Of a stretch of 33,509 nt of DNA, positions 7,056 through 14,754 are shown one piece after another. The DNA is from Helicobacteraceae bacterium (lineage in GTDB: Bacteria > Campylobacterota > Campylobacteria > Campylobacterales > Sulfurimonadaceae). The stretch lies in contig WFND01000110.1 in the NCBI GenBank assembly GCA_015484575.1, positions 1 to 33,509 on the forward strand, read 5' to 3'. Below the pieces are notes generated by a model, which saw only the letters and a program-made list of their open reading frames with translations, had not been told where the DNA came from and searched no databases. How positions within the stretch are numbered: the stretch's first letter is position 1; each line of letters starts with the position of its first letter. Position numbers and translations under genes: made by a program.

Positions 7056-8909
7056 CTAAGCCTCTTTACTTTCATCTTCATCGTTATAGCTAAACATATC
7101 TTCTGTAAATCTAACTACTCTGTTTCTGCCTGTATTTTTAGCTTCATATAGAGCTGTATCAGCATACTTGATAACCTTCCAGATAGAATCTGCATCATTT
7201 GGAAATTCTGCAACACCTATACTTATTGTTTTTTGAATAGTCTCATTTGCTACATTAAATTTAGTATTGTTAAAATCATCTTGTATCTTTTTAGCAATCT
7301 CACAAGCACTCTCCGGGGTGCTGTTGTGTAGTAGTATTGTAAACTCTTCACCACCGTATCGTATAGCTAAATCAGAAGCTCTTATATTTGCTTTTAGTAT
7401 GTCTGATAGACCTTTTATTACAATATCTCCTGCATCATGACCGTAGTTGTCATTTACTAGTTTAAAATAATCAATATCGAGCATTAAAACAGAGTAACTA
7501 ATGCCTTCTCTTAGAGTCTGTTGCATGATTTTGTCTATAAATTCTTCTAAAAATCTACGATTATATAGACCTGTCATTCCATCACGCAGAGATGAATCTC
7601 TTAGCCTGTCCATCAAGATTCTACTCTCAATAACAGGCTTAGCAGCTTCTATATAATTTTCTATGCTGTTTATCTTTTCATGATGCTTCTCTAAAGTGTT
7701 CTGATCTTTTGCATATATACTTAATGTAAGTGATACATCATCATTGATAACAAAAGGCATACACAGATACTCCTCTTTGGATGCACTGCAGTATGTACAA
7801 AGATTTGGGAAATCAGATGATATTACATTGCTGTTTGTGCGGTATGCACGACACTCATAAGGGTCATCCATCGGTACTACACAAGCTTTTGAAACATTCT
7901 CGCTATGGATTAGTGTGCGTATTTTCGACTCTTTATGTATCTCCGATAGGATAAAACTGTCTATATTAAATTTTTTATTTATAATATATACTAAACGTCT
8001 GTATATAGCATCTTTTGACTCATCAAGCTCTATAGTTTTTTTAAATTTATAGACATCTGAGAGCTCTTTTATAATAATTTGAGCTTCTAGCAGAGGATCA
8101 TCACATGCTAATTTTGACTGTGTTAAAAAAGCGCTTAGGTTGTGCTTTATCTCTCCAAAAGTCTCTTGCATCTTTCTAAAGAGATGGTTTATTCGTTCAG
8201 TAACTTCTGCACCTTCTCCTTTTAAAGTAGTGTTAAATTCAAAACTAAAATCTCCATAATATGCACGGTCAATTCCCTCTTTTAGATTTTCAAAATGCTG
8301 TATAAAAGGTTTAAGGTAGCGATTTGTCACAACTATGGCTATGATGATAAATATAATGTTTATTAAAAATATTTTCACTAGAGTAATTGTTCCTGCCGAG
8401 CGTATATCGCTGATATTAAACTCCATGCTGATTGCACCCAAAACGGTATTTTTTGCGACATTGTGACACTTTAGGCAGTTTGGCTTCTCATCTACTGATG
8501 CTATATAAGGGATGGTTATACGAAGGAGAGCATTTTCAGGTGTCTCTTTTATAACCTTTATCATCTTACCGGTTTTAAGGACTTTTTTATCAATATCATC
8601 ACGTACATACTCTGTTAAAAAACCCTTTTTAAACTGCTTATCAACAATAGGTGCTCTAACGATCCAGAGTTTTTCAACCTGATCTTGAGCCATTATCTGC
8701 TCAAGAAAAAGTTCTCTTTTGTCCATTATGCCATTTACCATATGTGCCGTAAGCCCATCTCTTACGATGGAAGCGGTCATTTTAGCTTTATCGGTTGCAC
8801 TTTTAATCGCATGAGATCTGAAGTTGATAGCCACATTAATTAGGGTAGCTATAAGTAGAGATGTGAGCATAACTACTAAAATAAGAGTAAACTTGTGATT
8901 TGTTTTCAT
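7056..8909 (-). CDS. Diguanylate cyclase with periplasmic CxxCH sensor domain and Cys-rich GAF-like domain
   Basis: 617 aa. Order: TM helix (about 8-28); periplasmic DUF3365/Tll0287-like domain with CLKCH (near 145-149), a possible haem c site; second TM (about 177-196); HAMP-like linker; a GAF-like region (about 265-440) with a cysteine group (DPYECRAYR, PNLCTYCSAS, YLCMPF); and a C-terminal GGDEF domain with an intact active loop (GGEEF). RASD, five residues before that loop, is an inhibitory RxxD site. It should make cyclic di-GMP in response to a periplasmic redox or gas signal and perhaps a cytosolic one through the cysteines. It is convergent with CcsBA and follows dnaJ after a hairpin, so it is probably transcribed alone. 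No strong Shine-Dalgarno before ATG. Confidence 0.88.
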   Translation of the reverse strand: MKTNHKFTLILVVMLTSLLIATLINVAINFRSHAIKSATDKAKMTASIVRDGLTAHMVNGIMDKRELFLEQIMAQDQVEKLWIVRAPIVDKQFKKGFLTEYVRDDIDKKVLKTGKMIKVIKETPENALLRITIPYIASVDEKPNCLKCHNVAKNTVLGAISMEFNISDIRSAGTITLVKIFLINIIFIIIAIVVTNRYLKPFIQHFENLKEGIDRAYYGDFSFEFNTTLKGEGAEVTERINHLFRKMQETFGEIKHNLSAFLTQSKLACDDPLLEAQIIIKELSDVYKFKKTIELDESKDAIYRRLVYIINKKFNIDSFILSEIHKESKIRTLIHSENVSKACVVPMDDPYECRAYRTNSNVISSDFPNLCTYCSASKEEYLCMPFVINDDVSLTLSIYAKDQNTLEKHHEKINSIENYIEAAKPVIESRILMDRLRDSSLRDGMTGLYNRRFLEEFIDKIMQQTLREGISYSVLMLDIDYFKLVNDNYGHDAGDIVIKGLSDILKANIRASDLAIRYGGEEFTILLHNSTPESACEIAKKIQDDFNNTKFNVANETIQKTISIGVAEFPNDADSIWKVIKYADTALYEAKNTGRNRVVRFTEDMFSYNDEDESKEA

Positions 8910-8983
8910 TGAATTACTTTTTTTGGTACAGTTTTGTTGTATTTGAGTTATTTTACTATTTTAAAACAAAATTTTATATTAAT

Positions 8984-9022
8984 GCTAGTGCAAAATATTA
9001 AAATAAAAATTTTTGCACTAGC
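8984..9022 (-). terminator. Strong hairpin at the 3' end of dnaJ
   Basis: GCTAGTGCAAAA at 8984-8995 and TTTTGCACTAGC at 9011-9022 are perfect 12-bp inverted arms with a 15-nt A/T loop. The dnaJ stop codon (9018-9020) lies inside the arm. On the minus strand the hairpin is followed by an A/T-rich region with T runs, consistent with a terminator or a 3'-end stabiliser between dnaJ and the cyclase gene. Confidence 0.65.
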
Positions 9023-10148
9023 TAAACCAACTCTTTACCTTCTCAAATGCAGACTCAAAACTGCTCTCATGTGGTTTTGACTCTATTCCAAAAGATTCTT
9101 GAAGTCTGCTCAGCATCTCTTTTTGCTCATCACTTAATTTTTTTGGATATGTTATGTTTATCTGTGCGATCAGATTTCCTCTGCCGTGTCCATGTACATT
9201 TTCTATTCCCTCACCTCTAAAGACGTACTGCTGTTTGTCTTTTGTTCCTATATCCAATTTTAGTTCCAATTCACCGGTTAGTGACGGTATGCTTATAGTC
9301 TCTCCCGCAACTGCTTGAGTAAAAAATACCGGCACTTCAAGATATACATCATCTCCGTTTCTTGTGAAATCTTCATCATTTTGCACATAAAAAGTTACAT
9401 ACAGGTCGCCACGAGTTCCGTTTTTGCCTATATTTCCTTTTCCAGATACTCTTAATCTGTTATCTGAGTCTATTCCTGCCGGAACTTTTATTGTAACTGT
9501 TTCTGAAACTTCTTTGAAACCTTTGCCGTTACAATCTGAACACTTTTCAGCAGGCATAGTACCTTCACCATGACATGCAGGACATGTTTGAGAAAAAGTC
9601 ATAAAACCTTGACGTACATATACCTGACCTTTACCGTCACACTGATTACAGCTAGTCTGCTTGGCATCTTTAGCACCTGTGCCTTTACAGCTTTTACAGG
9701 CAGATTTGTATCTAAATTTAACATCCTTATCACAGCCGAATATAGCTTCATGAAAACCGATAGAGAGTTCAACACCTAAATCGAGTGGGTACTTATCTGT
9801 ATCTCTGCGAGAACGGCGAGAATGACCACCTCCCATGCCTCCGCCAAACATCTCTTCAAAAATACTACCCAAATCATCAAAACCACCGCTAAATCCACTA
9901 GATGAGCGACCACCGCCCATACCTTGAAGACCCTCTTTACCGTATCTGTCATATATTGAGCGTTGCTGATCATCGCTTAGTATCTGATACGCCTCATTGC
10001 ACAGTTTAAACTTATGCTCTGCATCTTTATCATCAGGATTTTTATCAGGATGATATTTTTTAGCCATTTTTCTATAGGCTTTTTTAATTGTACTCTTATC
10101 AGCACTTTGCGAAACTTCTAAAATCTCATAATAGCTTAATTCTTCCAT
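9018..10148 (-). CDS. dnaJ: Chaperone DnaJ (Hsp40)
   Basis: 376 aa, the usual length for type I DnaJ. J domain at about 1-70 with HPD at 33-35; Gly/Phe-rich segment about 75-110; zinc domain with four CxxCxGxG repeats ([32 protein letters not shown]); then the two C-terminal substrate-binding domains. It stimulates the ATPase of DnaK and delivers unfolded clients. dnaK and grpE are not in the window, so it stands alone. A TATAAT box on its strand at 10180-10175 gives a short leader before ATG 10148. Its stop is buried in a strong hairpin. Confidence 0.97.
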   Translation of the reverse strand: MEELSYYEILEVSQSADKSTIKKAYRKMAKKYHPDKNPDDKDAEHKFKLCNEAYQILSDDQQRSIYDRYGKEGLQGMGGGRSSSGFSGGFDDLGSIFEEMFGGGMGGGHSRRSRRDTDKYPLDLGVELSIGFHEAIFGCDKDVKFRYKSACKSCKGTGAKDAKQTSCNQCDGKGQVYVRQGFMTFSQTCPACHGEGTMPAEKCSDCNGKGFKEVSETVTIKVPAGIDSDNRLRVSGKGNIGKNGTRGDLYVTFYVQNDEDFTRNGDDVYLEVPVFFTQAVAGETISIPSLTGELELKLDIGTKDKQQYVFRGEGIENVHGHGRGNLIAQINITYPKKLSDEQKEMLSRLQESFGIESKPHESSFESAFEKVKSWFS

Positions 10149-10157
10149 TTTAAATAC

Positions 10158-10181
10158 CTATAATTTTTTTTGGAATTATAG
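10158..10181 (-). promoter_or_regulatory. dnaJ promoter region with inverted repeat
   Basis: Minus-strand TATAAT at 10180-10175 is a consensus -10 box about 27-32 bases before the dnaJ ATG. It lies in an inverted repeat, CTATAATT (10158-10165) and AATTATAG (10174-10181), which is either an operator or a by-product of two TATAAT-like boxes facing each other. No CIRCE (HrcA) element was seen. Confidence 0.55.
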
Positions 10182-10204
10182 CAAAAAGAACGTATAATCG
10201 TATA
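10170..10204 (+). promoter_or_regulatory. mltA promoter, possibly giving a leaderless transcript
   Basis: TTGGAA (10170-10175) and TATAAT (10193-10198) are separated by 17 bases. Transcription would start about six bases after the -10 box, at 10204-10205, which is the ATG of mltA. No Shine-Dalgarno is present before that ATG. Confidence 0.5.
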
Positions 10205-11280
10205 TGATAAAAATTTTTATAACAATAATTTTGCTTTTTCTACTTTTTGGCTGCTTTAAAGACAAAAGCGTGAGATTTGATTTTATGCCAAATACAGAGT
10301 TGTTACCTGTAAAAACTCCCACTTTAGATAGTGATTTTGAAGCTGCTTTAAGACATTTTAATACAAACTGTAAGAGTAAGAAAATGTTAAAGATATATGA
10401 GGATTTATGTGATAAGTCTTTACATGTAAGCAGTGCTAAAGAGTTTTTTTTAAACAACTTTAACTATTATGAAGTCAAAAATAATCAAGAGGATGAGAAG
10501 GCTCTCTTGACAGGTTATTATGAACCTCTGCTATACGGCTCTCGCACATATAAAAAACCGTATATCTATCCTCTGTATAGACCTCCTGCAGACCTCTTAC
10601 ATGTAAACCTGAGTGATTCACACAAAGAGCTTAAAAATATGCGTCTTAGGGGTAAACTTGTTGATGGTAAAGTGATTTCGTATGATGATAGAGAGAGTAT
10701 AAATTCAAAAGAGAGTAATCTAAGTGTTATATGTTATGTAGATGATAGAATATCAAGGTTTTTTTTGGAAGTTCAAGGTTCCGGAAGAGTTAGACTTGAT
10801 AATGGAGATACGATTTTTGTAGGTTATGCCGATCAAAATGGACACGCTTATACCTCTATTGGAAAAGTGTTGGTAGAGAAAAAAGAGATAAAAAAGAGTG
10901 ATATATCTCTGCAGAGTATTAGACTATGGCTTGAGCAACATCGTAAATCTATGGATAAAATATTAAATAAAAATCGCTCTTTTGTGTTTTTCAAAGAGCG
11001 TTCTTATAGTGCTACGGGAGCTTTGGGTGTAGAGCTTACTTCCAAAGAATCTGTTGCGGTTGATAGCAGATATATACCACTTGGTTCTCTGCTTAGTATT
11101 GATAGTGAAAGTTATAAGAGAGTGGTTTTCGCTGAAGATACGGGAGGTGCAATAAGAGGAAGTGTGAGAGCAGACCTGTTTTTGGGTTTTGGTAAAAAGG
11201 CTCTAAAGAGAGCGGGAACTTTAAAAGAGAGAGTCAAATTATATATTTGGCTTCCAAAGAATAGACTTGTTGCAAAATAA
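10204..11280 (+). CDS. mltA: MltA-type membrane-bound lytic murein transglycosylase
   Basis: 358 aa. The N-terminus is a lipoprotein signal (hydrophobic IFITIILLFLLFGC, lipobox LFGC, mature Cys at about 17). MltA barrel domain follows (LLTGYYEPLLYGSRTY, FFLEVQGSGRVRL), then the C-terminal 3D domain with FAEDTGGAIRGSVRADLFLG, which holds the catalytic Asp of the family. The enzyme cleaves peptidoglycan to 1,6-anhydromuropeptides at the outer membrane. The start is fixed by the signal peptide, yet it has no Shine-Dalgarno and sits at the predicted transcription start. Two perfect TTACATGTAA copies lie inside. recR starts just after it. Confidence 0.93.
   Translation: MIKIFITIILLFLLFGCFKDKSVRFDFMPNTELLPVKTPTLDSDFEAALRHFNTNCKSKKMLKIYEDLCDKSLHVSSAKEFFLNNFNYYEVKNNQEDEKALLTGYYEPLLYGSRTYKKPYIYPLYRPPADLLHVNLSDSHKELKNMRLRGKLVDGKVISYDDRESINSKESNLSVICYVDDRISRFFLEVQGSGRVRLDNGDTIFVGYADQNGHAYTSIGKVLVEKKEIKKSDISLQSIRLWLEQHRKSMDKILNKNRSFVFFKERSYSATGALGVELTSKESVAVDSRYIPLGSLLSIDSESYKRVVFAEDTGGAIRGSVRADLFLGFGKKALKRAGTLKERVKLYIWLPKNRLVAK
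10420..10429. repeat. TTACATGTAA motif, perfect
   Basis: Perfect copy in mltA, read as Leu-His-Val. Confidence 0.9.
10597..10606. repeat. TTACATGTAA motif, perfect
   Basis: Second perfect copy in mltA, 177 bp from the first, again read as Leu-His-Val. Confidence 0.9.
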
Positions 11281-11296
11281 AAGGTATGATTTCATC

Positions 11297-11863
11297 ATGA
11301 GAGAACTTGAAAAATTTAATAATCTTGTCCAAGCTTTAGAGACACTTCCGACAATAGGTAAAAAATCAGCAACACGTCTGGCTTATCATATGATTATGAG
11401 TGATAGCTTTAATGCTCTAAAGATAGCACATGCTATAGAAAATGCACTAGGTTATATCAAAAAATGTTCACAATGTGGCGGTATGAGTGAAGATGAATTA
11501 TGTTATATATGTTCAGATGAGAGACGTAATGAGTCAGTTTTGTGTATTGTTGAGAGTGCAAAAGATATTTTAATGTTTGAAGAGAATGGACTCTTTGATG
11601 GAAACTATTTTGTTTTGGAATCTTTAGATACTATAGATATTTCTCATCTTCGTTCACGCATAGGTAATGGAGTAAAAGAGATTGTATTTGCTATGACACC
11701 ATCTATAGCAAATGATGCTGTTATCTTATTTATAGAAGATAAACTTCAAGATTTTGATATACGTTTTTCTCGTATTGCACAAGGTGTTCCAACCGGTGTT
11801 AGTTTGGAAAATATAGATATATTGTCGCTCTCAAGAGCATTACAAGATAGAGTAAAGGTTTAA
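11297..11863 (+). CDS. recR: Recombination mediator protein RecR
   Basis: 188 aa from ATG 11297; a TTG at 11267 in frame would add ten residues that do not look like a RecR N-terminus and lie inside mltA. Helix-hairpin-helix region (LPTIGKKSATRLAYHM), four-cysteine zinc finger (CSQCGGMSEDELCYIC), then a Toprim domain (CIVESAKDILMFEE) and a C-terminal Walker-B-like region (AQGVPTGVSLENID). RecR works with RecO, and with RecF where present, to load RecA on gapped DNA. It starts 17 bases after the mltA stop and is followed at once by the Kunitz gene. Confidence 0.93.
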   Translation: MRELEKFNNLVQALETLPTIGKKSATRLAYHMIMSDSFNALKIAHAIENALGYIKKCSQCGGMSEDELCYICSDERRNESVLCIVESAKDILMFEENGLFDGNYFVLESLDTIDISHLRSRIGNGVKEIVFAMTPSIANDAVILFIEDKLQDFDIRFSRIAQGVPTGVSLENIDILSLSRALQDRVKV

Positions 11864-11864
11864 A

Positions 11865-12113
11865 ATGAGAAGTTTAGTTCTCTCTTTGGCAGTTGTATTT
11901 AGTGGATGTATGGCAACTGTGCCGGTAGAAAAAAAAGATAAAAAGATAGATTTACGTTGTCAGCAAAAGCCAAATCCCGGTAGATGCAGAGCATATATGC
12001 CTAGGTACTATTTTGATAATAAAAGCTTTACATGTAAAGAGTTTATCTGGGGAGGTTGTGGAGGCGTAGTGCCTTTTGAGAGTATGAAAGAGTGTAAAGA
12101 GAGCTGTCTTTAA
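11865..12113 (+). CDS. Lipoprotein with a Kunitz/BPTI-type protease inhibitor domain
   Basis: 82 aa. Signal peptide with lipobox (VFSGC, Cys15), short linker, then one Kunitz domain at residues 32-81. Cysteines at 32, 41, 57, 65, 77 and 81 give gaps of 8, 15, 7, 11 and 3; BPTI has 8, 15, 7, 12 and 3. The hallmark residues are present: G39 before the reactive loop, RYYFD (47-51), F60, and the WGGCGG turn. The residue after the second cysteine, the P1 site, is Arg42 (C-R-A, against C-K-A in BPTI), which predicts inhibition of trypsin-like proteases. Kunitz domains are mainly animal; bacterial ones are rare. It begins one base after the recR stop and carries a perfect TTACATGTAA copy. Target unknown. 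Confidence 0.85.
   Translation: MRSLVLSLAVVFSGCMATVPVEKKDKKIDLRCQQKPNPGRCRAYMPRYYFDNKSFTCKEFIWGGCGGVVPFESMKECKESCL
12028..12037. repeat. TTACATGTAA motif, perfect
   Basis: Perfect copy in the Kunitz gene; it encodes F-T-C-K and includes the third Kunitz cysteine. Confidence 0.9.
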
Positions 12114-12120
12114 AGCTCTT
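12100..12120 (+). terminator. Weak hairpin at the end of the Kunitz gene
   Basis: AGAGCT (12100-12105) and AGCTCT (12114-12119) flank an 8-nt loop that contains the stop codon. Only a short T run follows, so this is a weak terminator candidate for mltA-recR-Kunitz. Confidence 0.3.
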
Positions 12121-12122
12121 TC

Positions 12123-12188
12123 CTATCCAGCTGCATTAACAACTTTTGTTGTGCGTCTTTTTCTATGATTGTTTACTTTTTTTCGCAT
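12123..12188 (-). CDS. Candidate 21-aa highly basic peptide
   Basis: From ATG at 12188 the minus strand reads MRKKVNNHRKRRTTKVVNAAG and stops at TAG (12125-12123). AGGAG lies five bases before the ATG (12198-12194), one of the best ribosome sites in the window. A consensus TATAAT lies on the same strand at 12225-12220, giving a leader of about 25 nt. Eight of 21 residues are Lys or Arg, plus one His. It could be a ribosome- or nucleic-acid-binding mini-protein, or a leader peptide, though no gene follows on that strand before the Kunitz gene (opposite strand). I do not recognise a family. Confidence 0.55.
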   Translation of the reverse strand: MRKKVNNHRKRRTTKVVNAAG

Positions 12189-12219
12189 AAATTCTCCTTC
12201 TTAACAATTATTAGCGGAT

Positions 12220-12250
12220 ATTATACCAAAATATTAACAATACTTATCAA
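12220..12250 (-). promoter_or_regulatory. Promoter for the 21-aa ORF
   Basis: Minus-strand TATAAT at 12225-12220 with a TTGATA at 12250-12245, spacing 19, a little long. The -35 part overlaps the last codons of the chemotaxis gene. The -10 box is the stronger evidence. Confidence 0.45.
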
Positions 12251-13908
12251 GATTTGAAATATTCAAGTTTCTTATGCAGTATTTCAGAAGAGTTATATAT
12301 ATCATCCGCAATATTTGAGAGTGTCTGAATATTATTTTTATTCTCATGAGATATTTTATTTATATTACTGATTTTTTCTACCATATCGTTTGTATGAGTT
12401 GCTATTTCATGAGAGCTTTTTGCACTATGTTGTGCTAAAATATTGGTCTGATTCATAGTTGAAACTGTTATATTGATATTCTCTTCCACAACTCCTGATG
12501 CTTCTGATAATTTTTCAATATTTTGTGCATTTACTACCATCTGTTTACTTGCTTCATTAACAGAATCTACTATGATATTTATAGTGGCATTAATCTCAGT
12601 TAAACTTTTTTGCGTCTTCTCTGCAAGTTCTCTGACTTCATCTGCAACTACCGCAAAACCACGCCCATGTTCACCTGCACGAGCTGCTTCTATGGCTGCA
12701 TTAAGAGCTAGTAGGTTGGTCTGGTCTGCAATATCATTGATAACATCTAAAACAGACTTAATCTCTTGAGTTTGAACTGCTAACTCTTTAAGTTTTTCAT
12801 TCATACTAAACTCTAACTTGGCACTGCTATCTACATTTGCAACAAGTTTATCTATCTCATCTTTTGCACTGTTTAAGAGAGTGTTTGCCTCATTCATATT
12901 CTCTTGTGTTTTCTCAAAATTCTCCTCTGATTCTTTCACCAATGTCTGAATAGAAGAGGCTTGTTTAATACTCTCATTTGCAAGTTCAGACTCTTGTTGT
13001 ACTTTTATCTGTGTCTCTTTGGTTATATCTTTCATGGTGAGGGAGTGTTCTTTGTTTACAACTGAAGCTTTTTTTGTATCGTTAATGGTATCTTTTAAAT
13101 CATGAATAAACATATTGATAGATAGAGCCATCACTCCTGTTTCATCACGAGAATCTATCTGAATAACTTTCGTTAAGTCACTGTGATTACTAGAGACACT
13201 CTGTGTGATTGTTGTGACAGAATTTTTTATCTGTTTTACTAAAAGGTAGATATTGAGTGATGAGATACTTAAACTAATAAATGCAATTATCATATTTTCA
13301 AATAACAGTTGCGAGAGTGTTGTGTCTGTGTCACTGAAAAATATGGCTAAATTAAAGATAGCTATAAGTAGAACATTTCCTACAAGCGTGTTAAATATTA
13401 CAGCTAATATCTTTTTGCTAAAAGACATAAACGGATATTTACTAGAGAGAGGAAGCCCTTTTGTCCATGTTTCAAGTGTTGTTACAAAAGAGATAAATGC
13501 CGGAATAGTAAACAAAAGCACAAGTGGCAACGTAAAAGCCTGTGCAAGTAAAAACTGCTCATGAGATACAAAATCCAGACTGCTTAAGACAACAAAAGGA
13601 CCAAAAGAGGTGTAAAGAAGCTGAATTATAACAAACGTAGCAGGTAGCCTAGAGAGGATTTTGTCAGTAGTGTCATTTGAGATTTTGTTTTGTAAAGATC
13701 TGCTTACATGTAAAAGCTTACCTCTAAAAAACAGAATCCCCAATGTTGTAATAACTACTATATATGCAATCATCTGCATAGAAAGTACAACAGATACAAG
13801 TTCATCAAAAGTAAATATTTTTGTATAAAATACAATAGCAATCCACACAATAGGTGGAATCATAAAGCCGCTTAAAACATATAATAAAAGTTTTGACATA
13901 AAAGACAT
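12247..13908 (-). CDS. Methyl-accepting chemotaxis protein with multi-TM N-terminus
   Basis: 553 aa. Instead of the usual two TM helices around a periplasmic ligand domain, the first 230 residues hold about six hydrophobic helices with only short loops. A HAMP-like linker (about 230-280) follows, then a cytoplasmic coiled coil and the conserved hairpin tip ([20 protein letters not shown], then [19 protein letters not shown]). It should signal to CheA/CheW. The lack of a periplasmic domain suggests a signal sensed in or through the membrane. Two TATAAT boxes lie upstream on its strand in 13909-13945. One perfect TTACATGTAA copy (13704-13713) lies in the membrane part. Confidence 0.9.
   Translation of the reverse strand: MSFMSKLLLYVLSGFMIPPIVWIAIVFYTKIFTFDELVSVVLSMQMIAYIVVITTLGILFFRGKLLHVSRSLQNKISNDTTDKILSRLPATFVIIQLLYTSFGPFVVLSSLDFVSHEQFLLAQAFTLPLVLLFTIPAFISFVTTLETWTKGLPLSSKYPFMSFSKKILAVIFNTLVGNVLLIAIFNLAIFFSDTDTTLSQLLFENMIIAFISLSISSLNIYLLVKQIKNSVTTITQSVSSNHSDLTKVIQIDSRDETGVMALSINMFIHDLKDTINDTKKASVVNKEHSLTMKDITKETQIKVQQESELANESIKQASSIQTLVKESEENFEKTQENMNEANTLLNSAKDEIDKLVANVDSSAKLEFSMNEKLKELAVQTQEIKSVLDVINDIADQTNLLALNAAIEAARAGEHGRGFAVVADEVRELAEKTQKSLTEINATINIIVDSVNEASKQMVVNAQNIEKLSEASGVVEENINITVSTMNQTNILAQHSAKSSHEIATHTNDMVEKISNINKISHENKNNIQTLSNIADDIYNSSEILHKKLEYFKS
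13704..13713. repeat. TTACATGTAA motif, perfect
   Basis: Perfect copy in the chemotaxis gene (minus), read as Leu-His-Val. Confidence 0.9.
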
Positions 13909-13940
13909 ATACAGACCTTTGCGATTATATGCCTATATTA

Positions 13941-13958
13941 TATCAAAAAAATTTGATA
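13941..13958 (-). terminator. A/T-rich inverted repeat between aroE and the chemotaxis gene
   Basis: TATCAAAAAAATTTGATA has 7-bp arms around AAAA. It lies just after the aroE stop and just before a TATAAT on the same strand, so it may end the long operon, act as an operator of the chemotaxis gene, or both. The all-A/T stem is weak. Confidence 0.35.
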
Positions 13959-13962
13959 AAAT

Positions 13963-14754
13963 TTAAAAAGAGAAGCTCTCTCTCATAAAAAATTCAATCT
14001 TTTTCTTATCAAGAGTATGTTGAGTGAAAAGTTCTTTTGCTAAAACTCCTTGCCCTATGAGCATGTCTGTTCCATCTTTACATGTAAGATTTAACTCATG
14101 AGCAAGTCTTAAAAACGGCGTAAGTTTTCCATAGATTGCATCGGCACTGTATCTTGTCTTTTCTAGCAGAGGCTTTAGTATCTCTAGCGGAGCAGGGTAG
14201 TTTTCATCTTTTAGACCGGCTGATGTTGTGTTTACGATAAGGTCATACGGCTCTATGAGCATATCATCCCAGCTTTTACATGTAAGAGATAATTTTTCAA
14301 AATATTTAAGCCTATCTTTTGAGCGGTTTAATATATTTACATGTAAACCATCATCTAAAAATCTATTTGCCAAAGCTTTTGCAGTCCCTCCTGCTCCGAT
14401 AATCAATATATTTTCTATATTTTCAAACTCAGAGATAGCGTACATAAAACCGTCAGCATCCGTGTTATATCCTATAAGACGACCATCTTCATTTATTAAC
14501 GTATTTACTACACCTATCTTCTTTGCAAAACCTCTAACTTCATCACAGGCTTTAAATGCTGACTCTTTGTGTGGTACGGTAACATTTGCACCGGAGAGTT
14601 TTAGAGAGAAAAAGGTCTCTTTGAGTTTTGAGCCATCTTTTAGATGAACTCTTGTGTATTTTGCATCTACATGTAAAGAGTTAAAAACATGATTATGCAT
14701 AAGTGGAGAGCGTGAATGCTCTACGGGATTACCAAATATAGCAAACAGTTTCAT
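13963..14754 (-). CDS. aroE: Shikimate dehydrogenase
   Basis: 263 aa, normal length. N-terminal substrate domain with SRSPLMHN and NVTVPHKE (the catalytic Lys), then YNTDADGF, and the NADP-binding GAGGTAKA motif. It reduces 3-dehydroshikimate to shikimate with NADPH in aromatic amino acid synthesis. Its start overlaps the trpE stop by 1 nt (TAATG), and it ends the long minus-strand operon. It carries the densest motif cluster in the window: three perfect and one near TTACATGTAA copies in 792 bp, in two reading frames. Confidence 0.97.
   Translation of the reverse strand: MKLFAIFGNPVEHSRSPLMHNHVFNSLHVDAKYTRVHLKDGSKLKETFFSLKLSGANVTVPHKESAFKACDEVRGFAKKIGVVNTLINEDGRLIGYNTDADGFMYAISEFENIENILIIGAGGTAKALANRFLDDGLHVNILNRSKDRLKYFEKLSLTCKSWDDMLIEPYDLIVNTTSAGLKDENYPAPLEILKPLLEKTRYSADAIYGKLTPFLRLAHELNLTCKDGTDMLIGQGVLAKELFTQHTLDKKKIEFFMRESFSF
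14078..14087. repeat. TTACATGTAA motif, perfect
   Basis: Perfect copy in aroE, read as Thr-Cys-Lys (NLTCKDG). Confidence 0.9.
14276..14285. repeat. TTACATGTAA motif, perfect
   Basis: Perfect copy in aroE, read as Thr-Cys-Lys (SLTCKSW). Confidence 0.9.
14337..14346. repeat. TTACATGTAA motif, perfect
   Basis: Perfect copy in aroE, read as Leu-His-Val (GLHVNIL), only 61 bp from the previous copy. Confidence 0.9.
14667..14676. repeat. TTACATGTAA motif, 9/10 (CTACATGTAA)
   Basis: Near-copy in aroE, read as Leu-His-Val (SLHVDAK). Confidence 0.65.

Noticed and set aside
12237-12250. FNR-like box on the minus strand (TTGAT-AAGT-ATTGT)
   Set aside because: Only one half-site is good; the other matches poorly, and it overlaps a candidate -35 box.
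13941-13958. TATCAAAAAAATTTGATA as an FNR operator
   Set aside because: The half-sites are in the opposite order (ATCAA then TTGAT), which is not the FNR arrangement.
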